48,138 nt of DNA from Eubacterium sp. CAG:252 (GCA_000436535.1 FR886270.1:37919-86056), one strand, 5' to 3'. Shown: positions 27,312-35,930, counted from the stretch's first letter. Program-made: numbers and translations. Notes: a model not told the origin generated them from the sequence alone.

Positions 27312-27377
27312 GCGTTTTAAATATCTCTTTTTACACTCCCCGCCTCCTGCAAATTAAATATTAAGATAAAAATATTA

Positions 27378-27920
27378 CTAAAATATATACTTCTTCAATT
27401 CACAGTTTTTTATACCAAATGCCGAGAATTCCTCATTAGTCATATTGTTAAAGTATGACTGCACCACCCTTGATATTCCGTTATGGGCGACAAGAAGATA
27501 CACCTTATCTTCACTGTCATTTTTTATATCATCAATGAGGTTATAAATTCTCTGGCACAGATGAAGCATAGTTTCTCCGCCGTCAAAGTCATCCACAAAG
27601 TTCATCTTTGCCTTTGCAAATTCTTTGCCATCCCTTGCTGTTGACTCATACTTTCCAAAGTTCTGCTCCTTTAAGCGTAACTCCTCCCTGCAGGGTATTC
27701 CAGTAACCTCTGATATATACTTCGCCGTATCTGCCGCCCTTATAAGTGGAGAATAAAGAATTTCATCTATATGGATATTCTCCTCCTTTATCATTTTTCC
27801 AAGTTCGCGCGCCTGATTACGTCCAAGCTCTGTAAGTGCAATATCCGTTGCACCACATATTTTATTCTCAACATTCCATATCGTCTGTCCGTGTCTTGTA
27901 AAATAAAAATAACTACTCAT
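27378..27920 (-). CDS. Histidine phosphatase (phosphoglycerate-mutase-like) family protein
   Basis: A 180-residue member of the branch-1 histidine phosphatases. TRHGQT at 8-13 contains the phospho-accepting H10. The second core histidine is in VAHNGISRV. Its ATG overlaps the end of thiM by 8 bp, so it is translated with the thiamine salvage genes. It may dephosphorylate a thiamine intermediate, but related proteins act on many substrates. The specific role is open. Confidence 0.88.
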   Translation of the reverse strand: MSSYFYFTRHGQTIWNVENKICGATDIALTELGRNQARELGKMIKEENIHIDEILYSPLIRAADTAKYISEVTGIPCREELRLKEQNFGKYESTARDGKEFAKAKMNFVDDFDGGETMLHLCQRIYNLIDDIKNDSEDKVYLLVAHNGISRVVQSYFNNMTNEEFSAFGIKNCELKKYIF

Positions 27921-28815
27921 AATTCATAACCTCAACCTTACACATATCGCTAAGAAGCTCATCTGTCATATTGTATACAGCATCAATGATATAATTTCTG
28001 TACGATGCATTGCCGTCAAGACTGCCCATTCTTTTATATGCTGTTTCACCGCTTATGCCCATAACACTCACCGCTGCAGCTGCATATTCAGCTATTATTT
28101 TAGTGTCCGGTGAAGAGATACCTGAAGCTGAATTTACATTGGCAGCCTTATAACCTGCTGCCACATATGCCGCCGTGAGCGCCGATAGCTGGCAGCCTGC
28201 GCCCGTCACCCTGCTCATCATAGGATGTCCGTTTCTTATACAATATACAACACTTCCATCTGTAACTATATCTATTGCACCTGTTATACACACTACCATA
28301 CCTGTCTTATGTGCAAATACTCTTGCAAACTGCACCGCCTCCGGCAGATTATCTTCACTTACCCTGTCTATATCATTTGCTTCAACACCCTTTGAAGCAT
28401 AGTGAAATGCACTGTCCTCACTTGCAAATGCAGCTGAAAGTGCCTTAATCTCTGATATATTGCCACGTATTACAGTTATATCCAGCTCTTTTATAAGCCT
28501 TAAGGCGCTGTCTGTACGGAACTTTGATGCACCCGCACCGACAGGGTCAAGTATGACCGGATGATTAAGGCTGACCGCCTTCTTACCGGCAGCAAGCATA
28601 GCTTCAAGCTTGCTTTCAATAAGCATACCTATATTGATATTAAGTCCGTCACACAGTGACGTTATCTCCTCCACCTCACACACATCCTCTGCCATAATAG
28701 CCGCACCGCCGCTCGCAAGCAGTATATTGGCACAGTCATTCATACTGACATAATTCGTTATGCTGTGAATAAGTGGCTTTGTTTTATGCACATTTGCAAT
28801 AATATTATCAAACAT
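27913..28815 (-). CDS. thiM: Hydroxyethylthiazole kinase
   Basis: A 300-residue kinase that phosphorylates the thiazole part of thiamine for salvage. It shows the family order: the N-terminal pattern HSITNYVSMNDCANILLASG (about 17-36), a LDPVGAGASKFR stretch (about 109-120), RGNISEI, and the C-terminal VTGAGCQLSALTAA (about 204-217) with the anion hole and catalytic cysteine region. It lies 14 bp after thiW in the same operon. No thiE or thiD is present in the window. Confidence 0.95.
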   Translation of the reverse strand: MFDNIIANVHKTKPLIHSITNYVSMNDCANILLASGGAAIMAEDVCEVEEITSLCDGLNINIGMLIESKLEAMLAAGKKAVSLNHPVILDPVGAGASKFRTDSALRLIKELDITVIRGNISEIKALSAAFASEDSAFHYASKGVEANDIDRVSEDNLPEAVQFARVFAHKTGMVVCITGAIDIVTDGSVVYCIRNGHPMMSRVTGAGCQLSALTAAYVAAGYKAANVNSASGISSPDTKIIAEYAAAAVSVMGISGETAYKRMGSLDGNASYRNYIIDAVYNMTDELLSDMCKVEVMNYE

Positions 28816-28829
28816 TTTCCCACACCTTA

Positions 28830-29345
28830 CTATTCTATACTCTGCTGCATCTTAGAAAGTATTCCCGAACGCTTGAGGCTTAACACTATCACTCCCGATA
28901 TAACTGCCCCTGCAAATGTTGATACAAAAAATGGAAATACATATACATAAAATGCAAGATTAGCCGCATTTTTTCCCATAAGGAATATTGCTACCGGATA
29001 TGCGCACAGACCGCCAAGTATGGAGGTTCCTGCGACTTCGCCGACCATCGTTGCTAATATATTGTGAAACTTCTTGTATACAAGACCGCATATAAATGCA
29101 CCGAACATACTTCCCGGAAACGCCATAAGACTTCCCATTCCCAGAAGATTTCTTATAAGCGATGCAACAAATGCAGTCATAACTCCGTAACCTGGTCCTA
29201 AAAGCACAGCACAGAATATATTCACCATATGCTGCACCGGAGCACATTTACTTCCAAACACCGGGAATGAAAAAAGACTTCCCACAACTGCAGCTGCGCA
29301 CAGTATTCCTGCTATTGATAACTTTTTGATATTAACTGACTTCAT
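28830..29345 (-). CDS. thiW: ThiW family thiamine-precursor transporter (ECF S component)
   Basis: A 171-residue protein with about five membrane segments. It has the ThiW pattern FPVFGSKCAPVQHMVNIFCAV near the N-terminus and GMGSLMAFPGSMFGA in the middle. ThiW proteins are substrate-specific components of energy-coupling-factor transporters, thought to take up the thiazole precursor. Cotranscription with thiM fits this. No ECF ATPase or T component lies nearby, so it probably uses shared ones. No TPP riboswitch is visible upstream. Confidence 0.92.
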   Translation of the reverse strand: MKSVNIKKLSIAGILCAAAVVGSLFSFPVFGSKCAPVQHMVNIFCAVLLGPGYGVMTAFVASLIRNLLGMGSLMAFPGSMFGAFICGLVYKKFHNILATMVGEVAGTSILGGLCAYPVAIFLMGKNAANLAFYVYVFPFFVSTFAGAVISGVIVLSLKRSGILSKMQQSIE

Positions 29346-29361
29346 ATTTAAAACCTCCCTC

Positions 29362-29386
29362 GCCGCCTCATAATTCCACTGGCGGC
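29362..29386 (-). promoter_or_regulatory. Hairpin next to the thiW ribosome binding site
   Basis: GCCGCC (29362-29367) and GGCGGC (29381-29386) form a 6-bp GC stem with a 14-nt loop. On the minus strand the stem ends two bases before GGGAGG, the thiW ribosome binding site. It may hinder translation start. Confidence 0.45.
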
Positions 29387-29475
29387 ACTGCTAGTAGTAT
29401 ACCATATTCTGCAATTGTGTGATATAGTATCTACCATATTAATCATAGAGTTTATACTCGGAAATGAGGATTATT

Positions 29476-30690
29476 ATGAAAGCTTATGAACGATTACTTA
29501 ACTATGTCGTAATAAAAACCCCAAGTGATGAGGAAAGTATGACAACTCCGTCCTCTGCCTGCCAGTTTGACCTTGCCGTAAAGCTCAAGGAAGAGATGAT
29601 ACAGCTTGGTTTATCCGATGTTGTATTAGATGACAAATGTTATCTGTACGGAAAGCTTCCTGCAACCGCCGGCTATGAAAATGTGCCTGCCATCGGCTTT
29701 ATCGCACATATGGATACTGTGTCCGACTTTTCTTCTGGCACTATAACGCCTGTTATAACAAAGAATTATGATGGCGGCGAACTTAAGCTAGGAAATAGCG
29801 GACTCACTCTTAGTCCTAAGGACTTTCCACATCTTGAGAGCTTAAAGGGAAGAACTCTTATAACCTCAGACGGAACAACCATACTTGGTGCTGACGACAA
29901 AGCCGGCATTGCCGAAATTCTTACAATGGTTGAATATATTATCTTAGAAAATGTAGAACACGGTCCTTTGTGCATAGCATTTACGCCTGATGAAGAGATA
30001 GGAATGGGCGCAGAACACTTCAATCTGTCACAGTTTGGCGCCGACTATGCATACACTGTTGACGGTGATACAGAAGGCGAGATACAGTATGAGAACTTCA
30101 ACGCTGCAAAAGCTGAGTTCACTATCAAAGGCTTTAACGTACATCCCGGCTCTGCAAAAGACACCATGATTAACGCAAGCCTTGTCGCCATGGAAATAAA
30201 CAATGCACTTCCAGCTATGGAAACTCCACGCGACACTGAGGATTACGAGGGCTTCTACCACCTTATAAGCATGTCAGGCGATGTCTCCAAAGCCCACCTT
30301 TCATACATCATACGTGACCATGATATAACTGTATTTGAGGCAAGAAAAAAGACATTACAACATATCGAGAAAATAATAAATGAAAAATGGGGTGCTGGCA
30401 CAGCCACTCTTACAATGACCGACCAGTACTACAATATGGCATCCATTATAAAAGACTGTATGCAGCTTATAGACAAAGCCAAAGAAGCATGCATAAAGGC
30501 TGATGTAAAGCCGCTTATACTCCCTATCCGCGGCGGTACAGACGGCTGTCTTCTAAGCTACAAGGGACTCCCATGCCCTAACCTTGGTACCGCCGGCCAC
30601 GCCTACCACGGTCCCTATGAACATATCACGGTCGAAGGCATGGATATGGTAGTAAATACCCTGATAGAACTTGTTAAATGCTTTTGCTAA
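29476..30690 (+). CDS. pepT: Peptidase T (tripeptide aminopeptidase)
   Basis: About 404 residues, the normal length for this cytoplasmic M20 zinc peptidase that removes the N-terminal residue of tripeptides. Metal-site motifs are visible: GFIAHMDTVSDF, TILGADDKAG, FTPDEEIGMGAEHF and the C-terminal GTAGHAYHGPYEHI. The ATG at 29476 follows a GAGG site and gives the family start MKAYERLL. An upstream ATG at 29464 overlaps that site. It is one of the few rightward genes here and is followed by structured repeats. Confidence 0.96.
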   Translation: MKAYERLLNYVVIKTPSDEESMTTPSSACQFDLAVKLKEEMIQLGLSDVVLDDKCYLYGKLPATAGYENVPAIGFIAHMDTVSDFSSGTITPVITKNYDGGELKLGNSGLTLSPKDFPHLESLKGRTLITSDGTTILGADDKAGIAEILTMVEYIILENVEHGPLCIAFTPDEEIGMGAEHFNLSQFGADYAYTVDGDTEGEIQYENFNAAKAEFTIKGFNVHPGSAKDTMINASLVAMEINNALPAMETPRDTEDYEGFYHLISMSGDVSKAHLSYIIRDHDITVFEARKKTLQHIEKIINEKWGAGTATLTMTDQYYNMASIIKDCMQLIDKAKEACIKADVKPLILPIRGGTDGCLLSYKGLPCPNLGTAGHAYHGPYEHITVEGMDMVVNTLIELVKCFC

Positions 30691-30699
30691 TGATATGAT

Positions 30700-30872
30700 G
30701 ATGCCAAGGGTCGAAAGTTACAAAAAGGCGTTCATGCTTGCATGATAAGACTTTTTGTAATTTGCGACCCGCTAAAACATGAGGAAGGAGCGATTTACGC
30801 AGTAAATCTGCGTATTCCGAATGTTTTCAGAATTGCGGGAGCTGCCTCGCAGCGGAGCAATTCGTTGGCATC
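30700..30872. repeat. Structured repeat element, copy A (about 173 bp)
   Basis: Ends are inverted: GATGCCAA (30700-30707) and TTGGCATC (30865-30872). Inside are a long hairpin (GGGTCG..CGACCC, TTACAAAAAG..CTTTTTGTAA, TCATGC..GCATGA) and a second one (AATTGC..GCAATT, GCTGC..GCAGC). A related element lies at 31920-32075. No coding capacity. Confidence 0.75.
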
Positions 30873-30881
30873 TTTACTACC

Positions 30882-30952
30882 GGGTTCACAACTCAAAAAA
30901 CTTTCATGCTTGCATGATAAAGCTTTTGAACTTGAAACCCGCTAAAACATGA
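30882..30952. repeat. Partial second copy of the structured repeat (copy B)
   Basis: Contains the first hairpin only: GGGTT..AACCC, TCAAAA..TTTTGA and the same TCATGC-TT-GCATGA tip, followed by the same CCCGCTAAAACATGA as in copy A. It directly precedes the hemerythrin gene leader. Confidence 0.65.
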
Positions 30953-30988
30953 ACCCACTAAAACATAAGGAAAGAAAGAGGTATACAT

Positions 30989-31840
30989 ATGTACGAATTC
31001 ACTAATGACTGCCTTATCGGCATCAAAGAAATTGACGATGAACACGCAAGATTATTTAAAATGGTTAATGATGCTATTGCCATGAGCAATGAGCTTGATG
31101 ATATAACTCCTGTTGCTAACAACCTTATAGCTAACCTTAAGGATTATGCTGCAACACACTTTGCCCACGAAGAGGCTTATATGGAGAGTATCAACGACCC
31201 GGAACTTGCACTCCAGAAAAAGGAGCATGCAGCATTTACTAAAAAAGTAAATGAATTCCAGCTTGATAACTCATCTAATGAAGCTGCCAAAGCTTCATTT
31301 AACAATTGTATTTCCTATCTTGTACGCTGGTTATACCGCCATATCTTAAGCAACGATATGATGATTGGCAAGATGTGTCCTGTATCAGCAGAGTCAACAG
31401 AGGAAACAGAAAACAGCTTATTTGCATTTACAGATAAATATAAAACAGGAATTGAGCTTGTAGATGATGAACACAGACGTCTTTTTGAAATAATAGACCA
31501 GACATATACTCTTATCCATGACGACTTCGCACATGATAAGTATGACCAGATAATGCATTTACTTGAACAGCTTAAGGACTATACAGAATTCCACTTCAAT
31601 GATGAGGAGGAGCTTATGGAGCGTATCGGATATCCGGATATCAATTCACAGAAGAAAGCTCACTCTGCTTTCATAGAAAAGCTTGTCAATATAGATATCC
31701 ACGACTTAGATGCCATGGACGACAACCAGCAGCAGTATCTTTTAGACCTTGTCAACTTCCTTGTAACATGGTTATCTAACCATATTCTCGGTGCCGACAA
31801 GAAAATTGGCGAATATATGGCAGCAAATAATATAGCTTAA
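30989..31840 (+). CDS. Bacteriohemerythrin with two tandem hemerythrin domains
   Basis: A 283-residue cytoplasmic protein. Each half has the di-iron ligand pattern: DDEHARLF, HFAHEEAYM, KKEHAAF and WLYRHILSND in the first (about 1-130), and DDEHRRLF, FHFNDEEELM, KKAHSAF and WLSNHILGAD in the second (about 145-283). Hemerythrins bind oxygen reversibly and in anaerobes are thought to buffer or sense oxygen. The domains diverge clearly, so the duplication is old. GGAAAG/AAAGAGG lies before the ATG. Repeat elements lie on both sides. Confidence 0.94.
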   Translation: MYEFTNDCLIGIKEIDDEHARLFKMVNDAIAMSNELDDITPVANNLIANLKDYAATHFAHEEAYMESINDPELALQKKEHAAFTKKVNEFQLDNSSNEAAKASFNNCISYLVRWLYRHILSNDMMIGKMCPVSAESTEETENSLFAFTDKYKTGIELVDDEHRRLFEIIDQTYTLIHDDFAHDKYDQIMHLLEQLKDYTEFHFNDEEELMERIGYPDINSQKKAHSAFIEKLVNIDIHDLDAMDDNQQQYLLDLVNFLVTWLSNHILGADKKIGEYMAANNIA

Positions 31841-31919
31841 TCTATTAATATCAAATTTATAACTTCAAAAGTCTTACCATACAGGCACTATGACTATTTG
31901 ATATTATAATATTTTCTAT

Positions 31920-32075
31920 GATGCCAGGGGCAAAAGGTCTAATCTCACATGAGCTTGCTCATAAGTGGGTGAAAGACCTTTGGACCCGCGATATACAAAT
32001 ATTGGGGAGAATTGTGGAAGTTCGTAGCACGGAACAATTCGCAGGCATAAAGTCTGGGCTTTTTACCCCAGCATC
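31920..32075. repeat. Structured repeat element, copy C (about 156 bp)
   Basis: Starts GATGCCAGGGG. A long hairpin (AAAGGTCT..AGACCTTT with a GAGC-TT-GCTC tip) is followed by a second one (GAATTG..CAATTC) and GCAGGCAT, matching the 3' half of copy A. A final CTGGG..CCCAG hairpin ends it. It lies 80 bp after the hemerythrin stop. Confidence 0.7.
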
Positions 32076-32148
32076 TATATATTTTTATTATTCTGACCTA
32101 TCATTAAGCCAGTCCAACATTCCACTGTTATCCCCACCGTAGCTGGCA

Positions 32149-32396
32149 TTAGGCAAAATAACCAGGCTCATGATTTTTAAAGCTTTCAACGGCTTCCTGA
32201 CCGTTTCCTACGACCTCCAAAACATCTGTCTGAATGTAGCGCTTACTTCACCTTCGCTTGTAAACTTGACTGCATTGGAAAGAAAGTTGATAATAACCTG
32301 ACTTATTCCTAACTCATCACCTACAACATCATCTATAGTCATATCTTCAAGTTCAACCTTTCCTGCCTCTATTCTTGACATATCAAGTATATCGTT
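32149..32396 (-). pseudogene. Decayed hybrid sensor histidine kinase remnant
   Basis: On the minus strand one frame reads NDILDMSRIEAGKVELED (end of a HisKA domain). After an internal loss it continues ISQVIINFLSNAVKFTSEGE (N-box of the ATPase domain) and stops. A second frame then reads VLEVVGNGQEAVESFKNHEP, typical of a receiver domain. The order matches a hybrid kinase, but whole parts of each domain are missing, so it is dead. Confidence 0.75.
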
Positions 32397-32446
32397 AGGG
32401 GGATTATTGGAAAAATCTTATATTGTATGTCCGTCTGCCACTAACA

Positions 32447-32705
32447 GACATAACATAAGCGGATGCCTGTAGTGCGGACAGTGTGAGATGCACTTGAAGT
32501 TTAACTGTGCTGAGTCTTAGACTTTTCCTAAACAACCAGCCAGCTTCGTACAAGGATGTACGAAGCAACGAAGCCGCGCCACGGATGGCGCGTCTGAGTG
32601 GTGGCGTCCGTTATCAATATATATATGAAAAGTCTTAGAGTCAGCCGGTTAAAGCTTCTGGCATCGAACACCGTCTGCGCTATAGGCATCCGCTTATGTT
32701 ATGTC
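32447..32705. mobile_element. 259-bp MITE-like element with long inverted ends
   Basis: The outer 22 bases (32447-32468 and 32684-32705) are perfectly inverted (start GACATAACATAA). Complementarity continues imperfectly for another 50 or so bases on each side. The centre has further hairpins (CTTCGTAC..GTACGAAG and GCGCC..GGCGC). There is no coding frame. It is richer in GC than its surroundings. It could be a non-autonomous transposon or a structured RNA gene. Confidence 0.6.
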
Positions 32706-32763
32706 GTCCGTTCGTCCGTACATTTATCCGTATATCAATCAAATATATTCTAAACACCAATAT

Positions 32764-34182
32764 CTACTTTGATGCATTATGCTTCTCAAAAAACTTCTTA
32801 GTCTCTGCCACAACAACCCCGCTTAACGCAAACAGCGCAATCATATTAGGCAGTGCCATAAGTCCGTTAAATATATCAGCTATTGTCCATACTGCACTTA
32901 CAGTCATATATGGTCCGATAAATACGGCGAAAATGTATATCCAGCGGAATATCTTAACGTGCTTCATATTACCGCCGCTTAAGTATTCAAGACATCTTTC
33001 GCTGTAGTAATCCCATCCAAGAATAGTTGTAAACGCAAAGAATACAAGACACAGCATAAGCACAAAAGATGATACCTGTGCTGGGAATGGAAGTCCGTTC
33101 TGGAATGCATATGTAGTAACCTGAACACCCTGAAGTCCTTCTACCTGCCATGCTCCTGTTATAACTATAGAAAGTCCTGTAAGTGTACATATAACTATTG
33201 TGTCTATAAATGTACCTGTCATACTTACAAGTCCCTGACGTACAGGTTCCTTTGTCTGTGCTGCTGCCGCTGCTATAGGCGCACTACCAAGTCCTGCCTC
33301 ATTAGAGAAGATACCTCTCGCAACACCCTTCTGCATGGCTACAAGCATACTTCCGACAAGACCACCAGTTACAGCCTTAGGTGAGAAAGCTGCCTCAACT
33401 ATAATCTTAAATGCTGCTGGAACCTTTGTTATGTTAGTTATAACAAGAACTCCAACAAACAACACATATAATACAGCCATAAATGGTACAACAACCTGAC
33501 TCACACTTGCTATTCTCTTAACTCCACCTATAAGAACAAGAGCTACACATACTGCAAGCACAAGAGAAGCTATAACAACTGACCATGAATATTCTCCTAG
33601 AAATGGGATGATTTTCACACAATGCGAATTATCTGCATCAAAGAAACCATTAACAGCACTTGATATACCATTTACCTGACTGAATGTTCCTATACCAAAA
33701 AGACCTACACATACACCAAAAAATGCAAATATTTTAGCAAGCCATTTCCACTTCTTTCCCATGCCCTGCTCTATATAGTAAAATGGTCCACCCAGACTAT
33801 GTCCATCTTCTGAAACAACACGGTACTTAACAGCTAAAAGTCCTTCTGAATACTTAGTTGCCATTCCAAAAAATGCTGCAACTATCATCCAGAATAACGC
33901 TCCTGGACCTCCTGCACATACAGCAGTTGCCACACCAACTATATTACCTGTACCTATCGTGGCACTTAAAGCTGTACACAGGGCTGCAAAGCTTGATATT
34001 TCACCTTCGCCCTCCTCTTCGTTCTTTATCATCCACTTTAATGCAAGTGGGAGCTTTCTTATCTGGAGTAAACCAAGGCGTACTGTAAGCAGTATACCAC
34101 CTGCTATGATAAGAACCATAAGAGGTACACCCCAGACAAAATCATCAATTGTTGTAAGAACCTGATTAATTGAATTCCACAT
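32764..34182 (-). CDS. Alanine/glycine:sodium symporter (AgcS family)
   Basis: A 472-residue transporter with about eleven membrane segments. Family patterns include ATIGTGNIVGVATAV (about 74-88), the GGPFYYIEQGMGKKWKWL stretch (about 131-148), FSNEAGLGSAP (about 290-300) and the LGWDYYSERCLEYL region near the end. It imports alanine or glycine with sodium. The tandem glycine riboswitch upstream makes glycine the likely substrate. A second leader element lies directly before the gene. Confidence 0.95.
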   Translation of the reverse strand: MWNSINQVLTTIDDFVWGVPLMVLIIAGGILLTVRLGLLQIRKLPLALKWMIKNEEEGEGEISSFAALCTALSATIGTGNIVGVATAVCAGGPGALFWMIVAAFFGMATKYSEGLLAVKYRVVSEDGHSLGGPFYYIEQGMGKKWKWLAKIFAFFGVCVGLFGIGTFSQVNGISSAVNGFFDADNSHCVKIIPFLGEYSWSVVIASLVLAVCVALVLIGGVKRIASVSQVVVPFMAVLYVLFVGVLVITNITKVPAAFKIIVEAAFSPKAVTGGLVGSMLVAMQKGVARGIFSNEAGLGSAPIAAAAAQTKEPVRQGLVSMTGTFIDTIVICTLTGLSIVITGAWQVEGLQGVQVTTYAFQNGLPFPAQVSSFVLMLCLVFFAFTTILGWDYYSERCLEYLSGGNMKHVKIFRWIYIFAVFIGPYMTVSAVWTIADIFNGLMALPNMIALFALSGVVVAETKKFFEKHNASK

Positions 34183-34644
34183 ATGTCCTAACTACCTTTC
34201 CTGATTTTCATACATCATCTTAATTTATGCGCACACTTTTTTGCGCATAACGGGTTTGTGTCAAGTGTACACAGACACAAGTCCCACATGTAAAAAATCC
34301 ATTTTCACACTCTGATATAAGTGCCATAAATATAAATAGTCATTTCTTTCTGCCTAAAGACTTTTTATATAAGACACTATCATAATAAATATGCATAAAC
34401 AATGAACTTTAATAACACACTCTGCCATTAATCGTTGTCTGTACATATCTATGCGACAATTATCCGGTTATATAACTACTGTGGAAATCTGATAATACAT
34501 CAAAACATAATGTTTAAGATTATGCCGGTCTGTATATACATATATTAATAAAAATATAAAATGTATCACATACAGTCCTGAACATCTGAACTTGTAGAAA
34601 ACATATAAATAATATATTCAAATAAATAATACAATACACATTAC
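34183..34644 (-). other. Long leader between the glycine riboswitch and the symporter gene
   Basis: About 460 bp, AT-rich and without credible coding sequence. It holds the two-hairpin element at 34225-34285 near the gene. I could not locate a clear terminator of the riboswitch expression platform. Confidence 0.5.
34225..34285 (-). promoter_or_regulatory. Two-hairpin leader element before the symporter gene (copy 2)
   Basis: TTATGCGCA (34225-34233) pairs with TGCGCATAA (34242-34250), and GGGTTTGTGTC (34252-34262) pairs with GACACAAGTCCC (34274-34285). It aligns without gaps to 27254-27311, with several differences that keep pairing. It lies about 40 bp before the start codon, as in copy 1. 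Confidence 0.55.
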
Positions 34645-34830
34645 TTAATCTATGCCTTCTCTGTCCTTTTGCCTGAGAGATTGATATATGCATAAGAAAC
34701 ATATATGTTGCACCTTCGGCTTCTGTTTATCCAGAATCTCCAGAGAGTCGATCCATTTACAGTTGCACTGGCACGCCGCCAGCACCTGAGAGTGTTACTC
34801 CTTCGGTAGACATCAGTCACTTTCCTGCAA
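34645..34830 (-). promoter_or_regulatory. Tandem glycine riboswitch
   Basis: On the minus strand two aptamers follow each other. The first contains CTACCGAAGGAGTAACACTC then TCAGGTGCTGG. The second contains CTCTCTGGAGA, GCCGAAGGTGCAA and CTCTCAGGCAAAAGGACAGAG. These are the conserved core strings of glycine riboswitches, in the usual double arrangement. The gene controlled is the AgcS symporter. Confidence 0.93.
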
Positions 34831-34925
34831 ACTTCATATCGAAATTGTCATAGACTATCATATATCTATTTTCAACATATTTCAACAAAAACTTTAGAAA
34901 AATATAAGAAAATTAAAATATTAAG

Positions 34926-35930
34926 CTAAATAGCATTAAACCATCTGCCAAATTCACTATTAACTTTATCATAAAGAAACCTCTTATCAGCTTCTGGTAA
35001 AAATGCTGCATATGCACTATTCAGCGCAAGCGACTTAAGCTCATTTTCAGTAAATGCAAACTGCTTCTGCAATATCTGATATTCCCTTTTTAAGGTCGTA
35101 CCTGAAACTGTCATATTGTCAGTGTTTATAGTAACATTTACGCCTCTGTCAATAAAGAGCCTGAGAGGGTAATCCTGAGACTTATCAACTGCGTGTGTCT
35201 GCATATTGCTTGAATAACACATTTCAAGATATATGCCCTTTTCACTTAATGTATCCATAAGTGCTTTATCAGATGCACTCCTGATACCGTGTCCTATACG
35301 CACTGCCCCAAGCTCTAACGCCTTCCACACACTTTCTGCGCCTGCTGCCTCACCTGCATGTATCGTAAACGGTATGCCCTCACTTGCAGCCTGCCTGAAT
35401 ATATCCGCAAAATCTCCTGTCGGATATGCCGCTTCATTACCCGCAAGGTCTATGGCACACACGCCATTTCCAAGATACTTTAAAGCCATTCTTACTGTTT
35501 CTTCATTTTCCTTATGATTAGAATTATTACGCATACAACATAATATAAGCTGTGCCTTTATATCAAAGTCCGTAGTACCCCTTTTTAGTCCTTTAACTGC
35601 TGCACTTACTGCCTCATCCTGCGTAAGATGTGCCTTAGTGTGAAGCTGTGGTGCAAATCTTATCTCAACGTAACACAGTCCCTGACTGTATACGTCCCTT
35701 AACAGCTCATATACAGCATACTCTATACATTCGCCAGTCTGCAATACCTGTAACGGAAGTACAAATTTTTCAAGATATTCGGAAAGATTACTACAGTAAG
35801 GTGATACCTTTAACTGCCTGTATAGTTCATCCTTATCCTCATATGGCAGACTTATCTTAGACATATCCGCCATATGAAGAATATTATCGGGGTTAAGTGA
35901 ACCATCAAGATGTAAATGTAAGTCAATCAT
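34926..35930 (-). CDS. add: Adenosine deaminase
   Basis: A 334-residue zinc hydrolase converting adenosine to inosine. Motifs: IDLHLHLDGSL (metal histidines near residues 4-6), the TIHAGEAAG motif (proton-donor region, about 194), RIGHGIRS (about 215) and NTDN near 280. The ATG at 35930 has AGGAGG 7 bases before it. An ATG two codons earlier is too close to that site. It stands alone between the glycine leader and the HPt gene. Confidence 0.93.
   Translation of the reverse strand: MIDLHLHLDGSLNPDNILHMADMSKISLPYEDKDELYRQLKVSPYCSNLSEYLEKFVLPLQVLQTGECIEYAVYELLRDVYSQGLCYVEIRFAPQLHTKAHLTQDEAVSAAVKGLKRGTTDFDIKAQLILCCMRNNSNHKENEETVRMALKYLGNGVCAIDLAGNEAAYPTGDFADIFRQAASEGIPFTIHAGEAAGAESVWKALELGAVRIGHGIRSASDKALMDTLSEKGIYLEMCYSSNMQTHAVDKSQDYPLRLFIDRGVNVTINTDNMTVSGTTLKREYQILQKQFAFTENELKSLALNSAYAAFLPEADKRFLYDKVNSEFGRWFNAI

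Noticed and set aside
30742..30945. 67-codon rightward frame inside the structured repeats
   Set aside because: It is made of hairpin sequence and repeat copies and lacks a ribosome binding site.
34520..34702. 60-codon leftward frame in the glycine riboswitch leader
   Set aside because: It overlaps the second aptamer and has no ribosome binding site.
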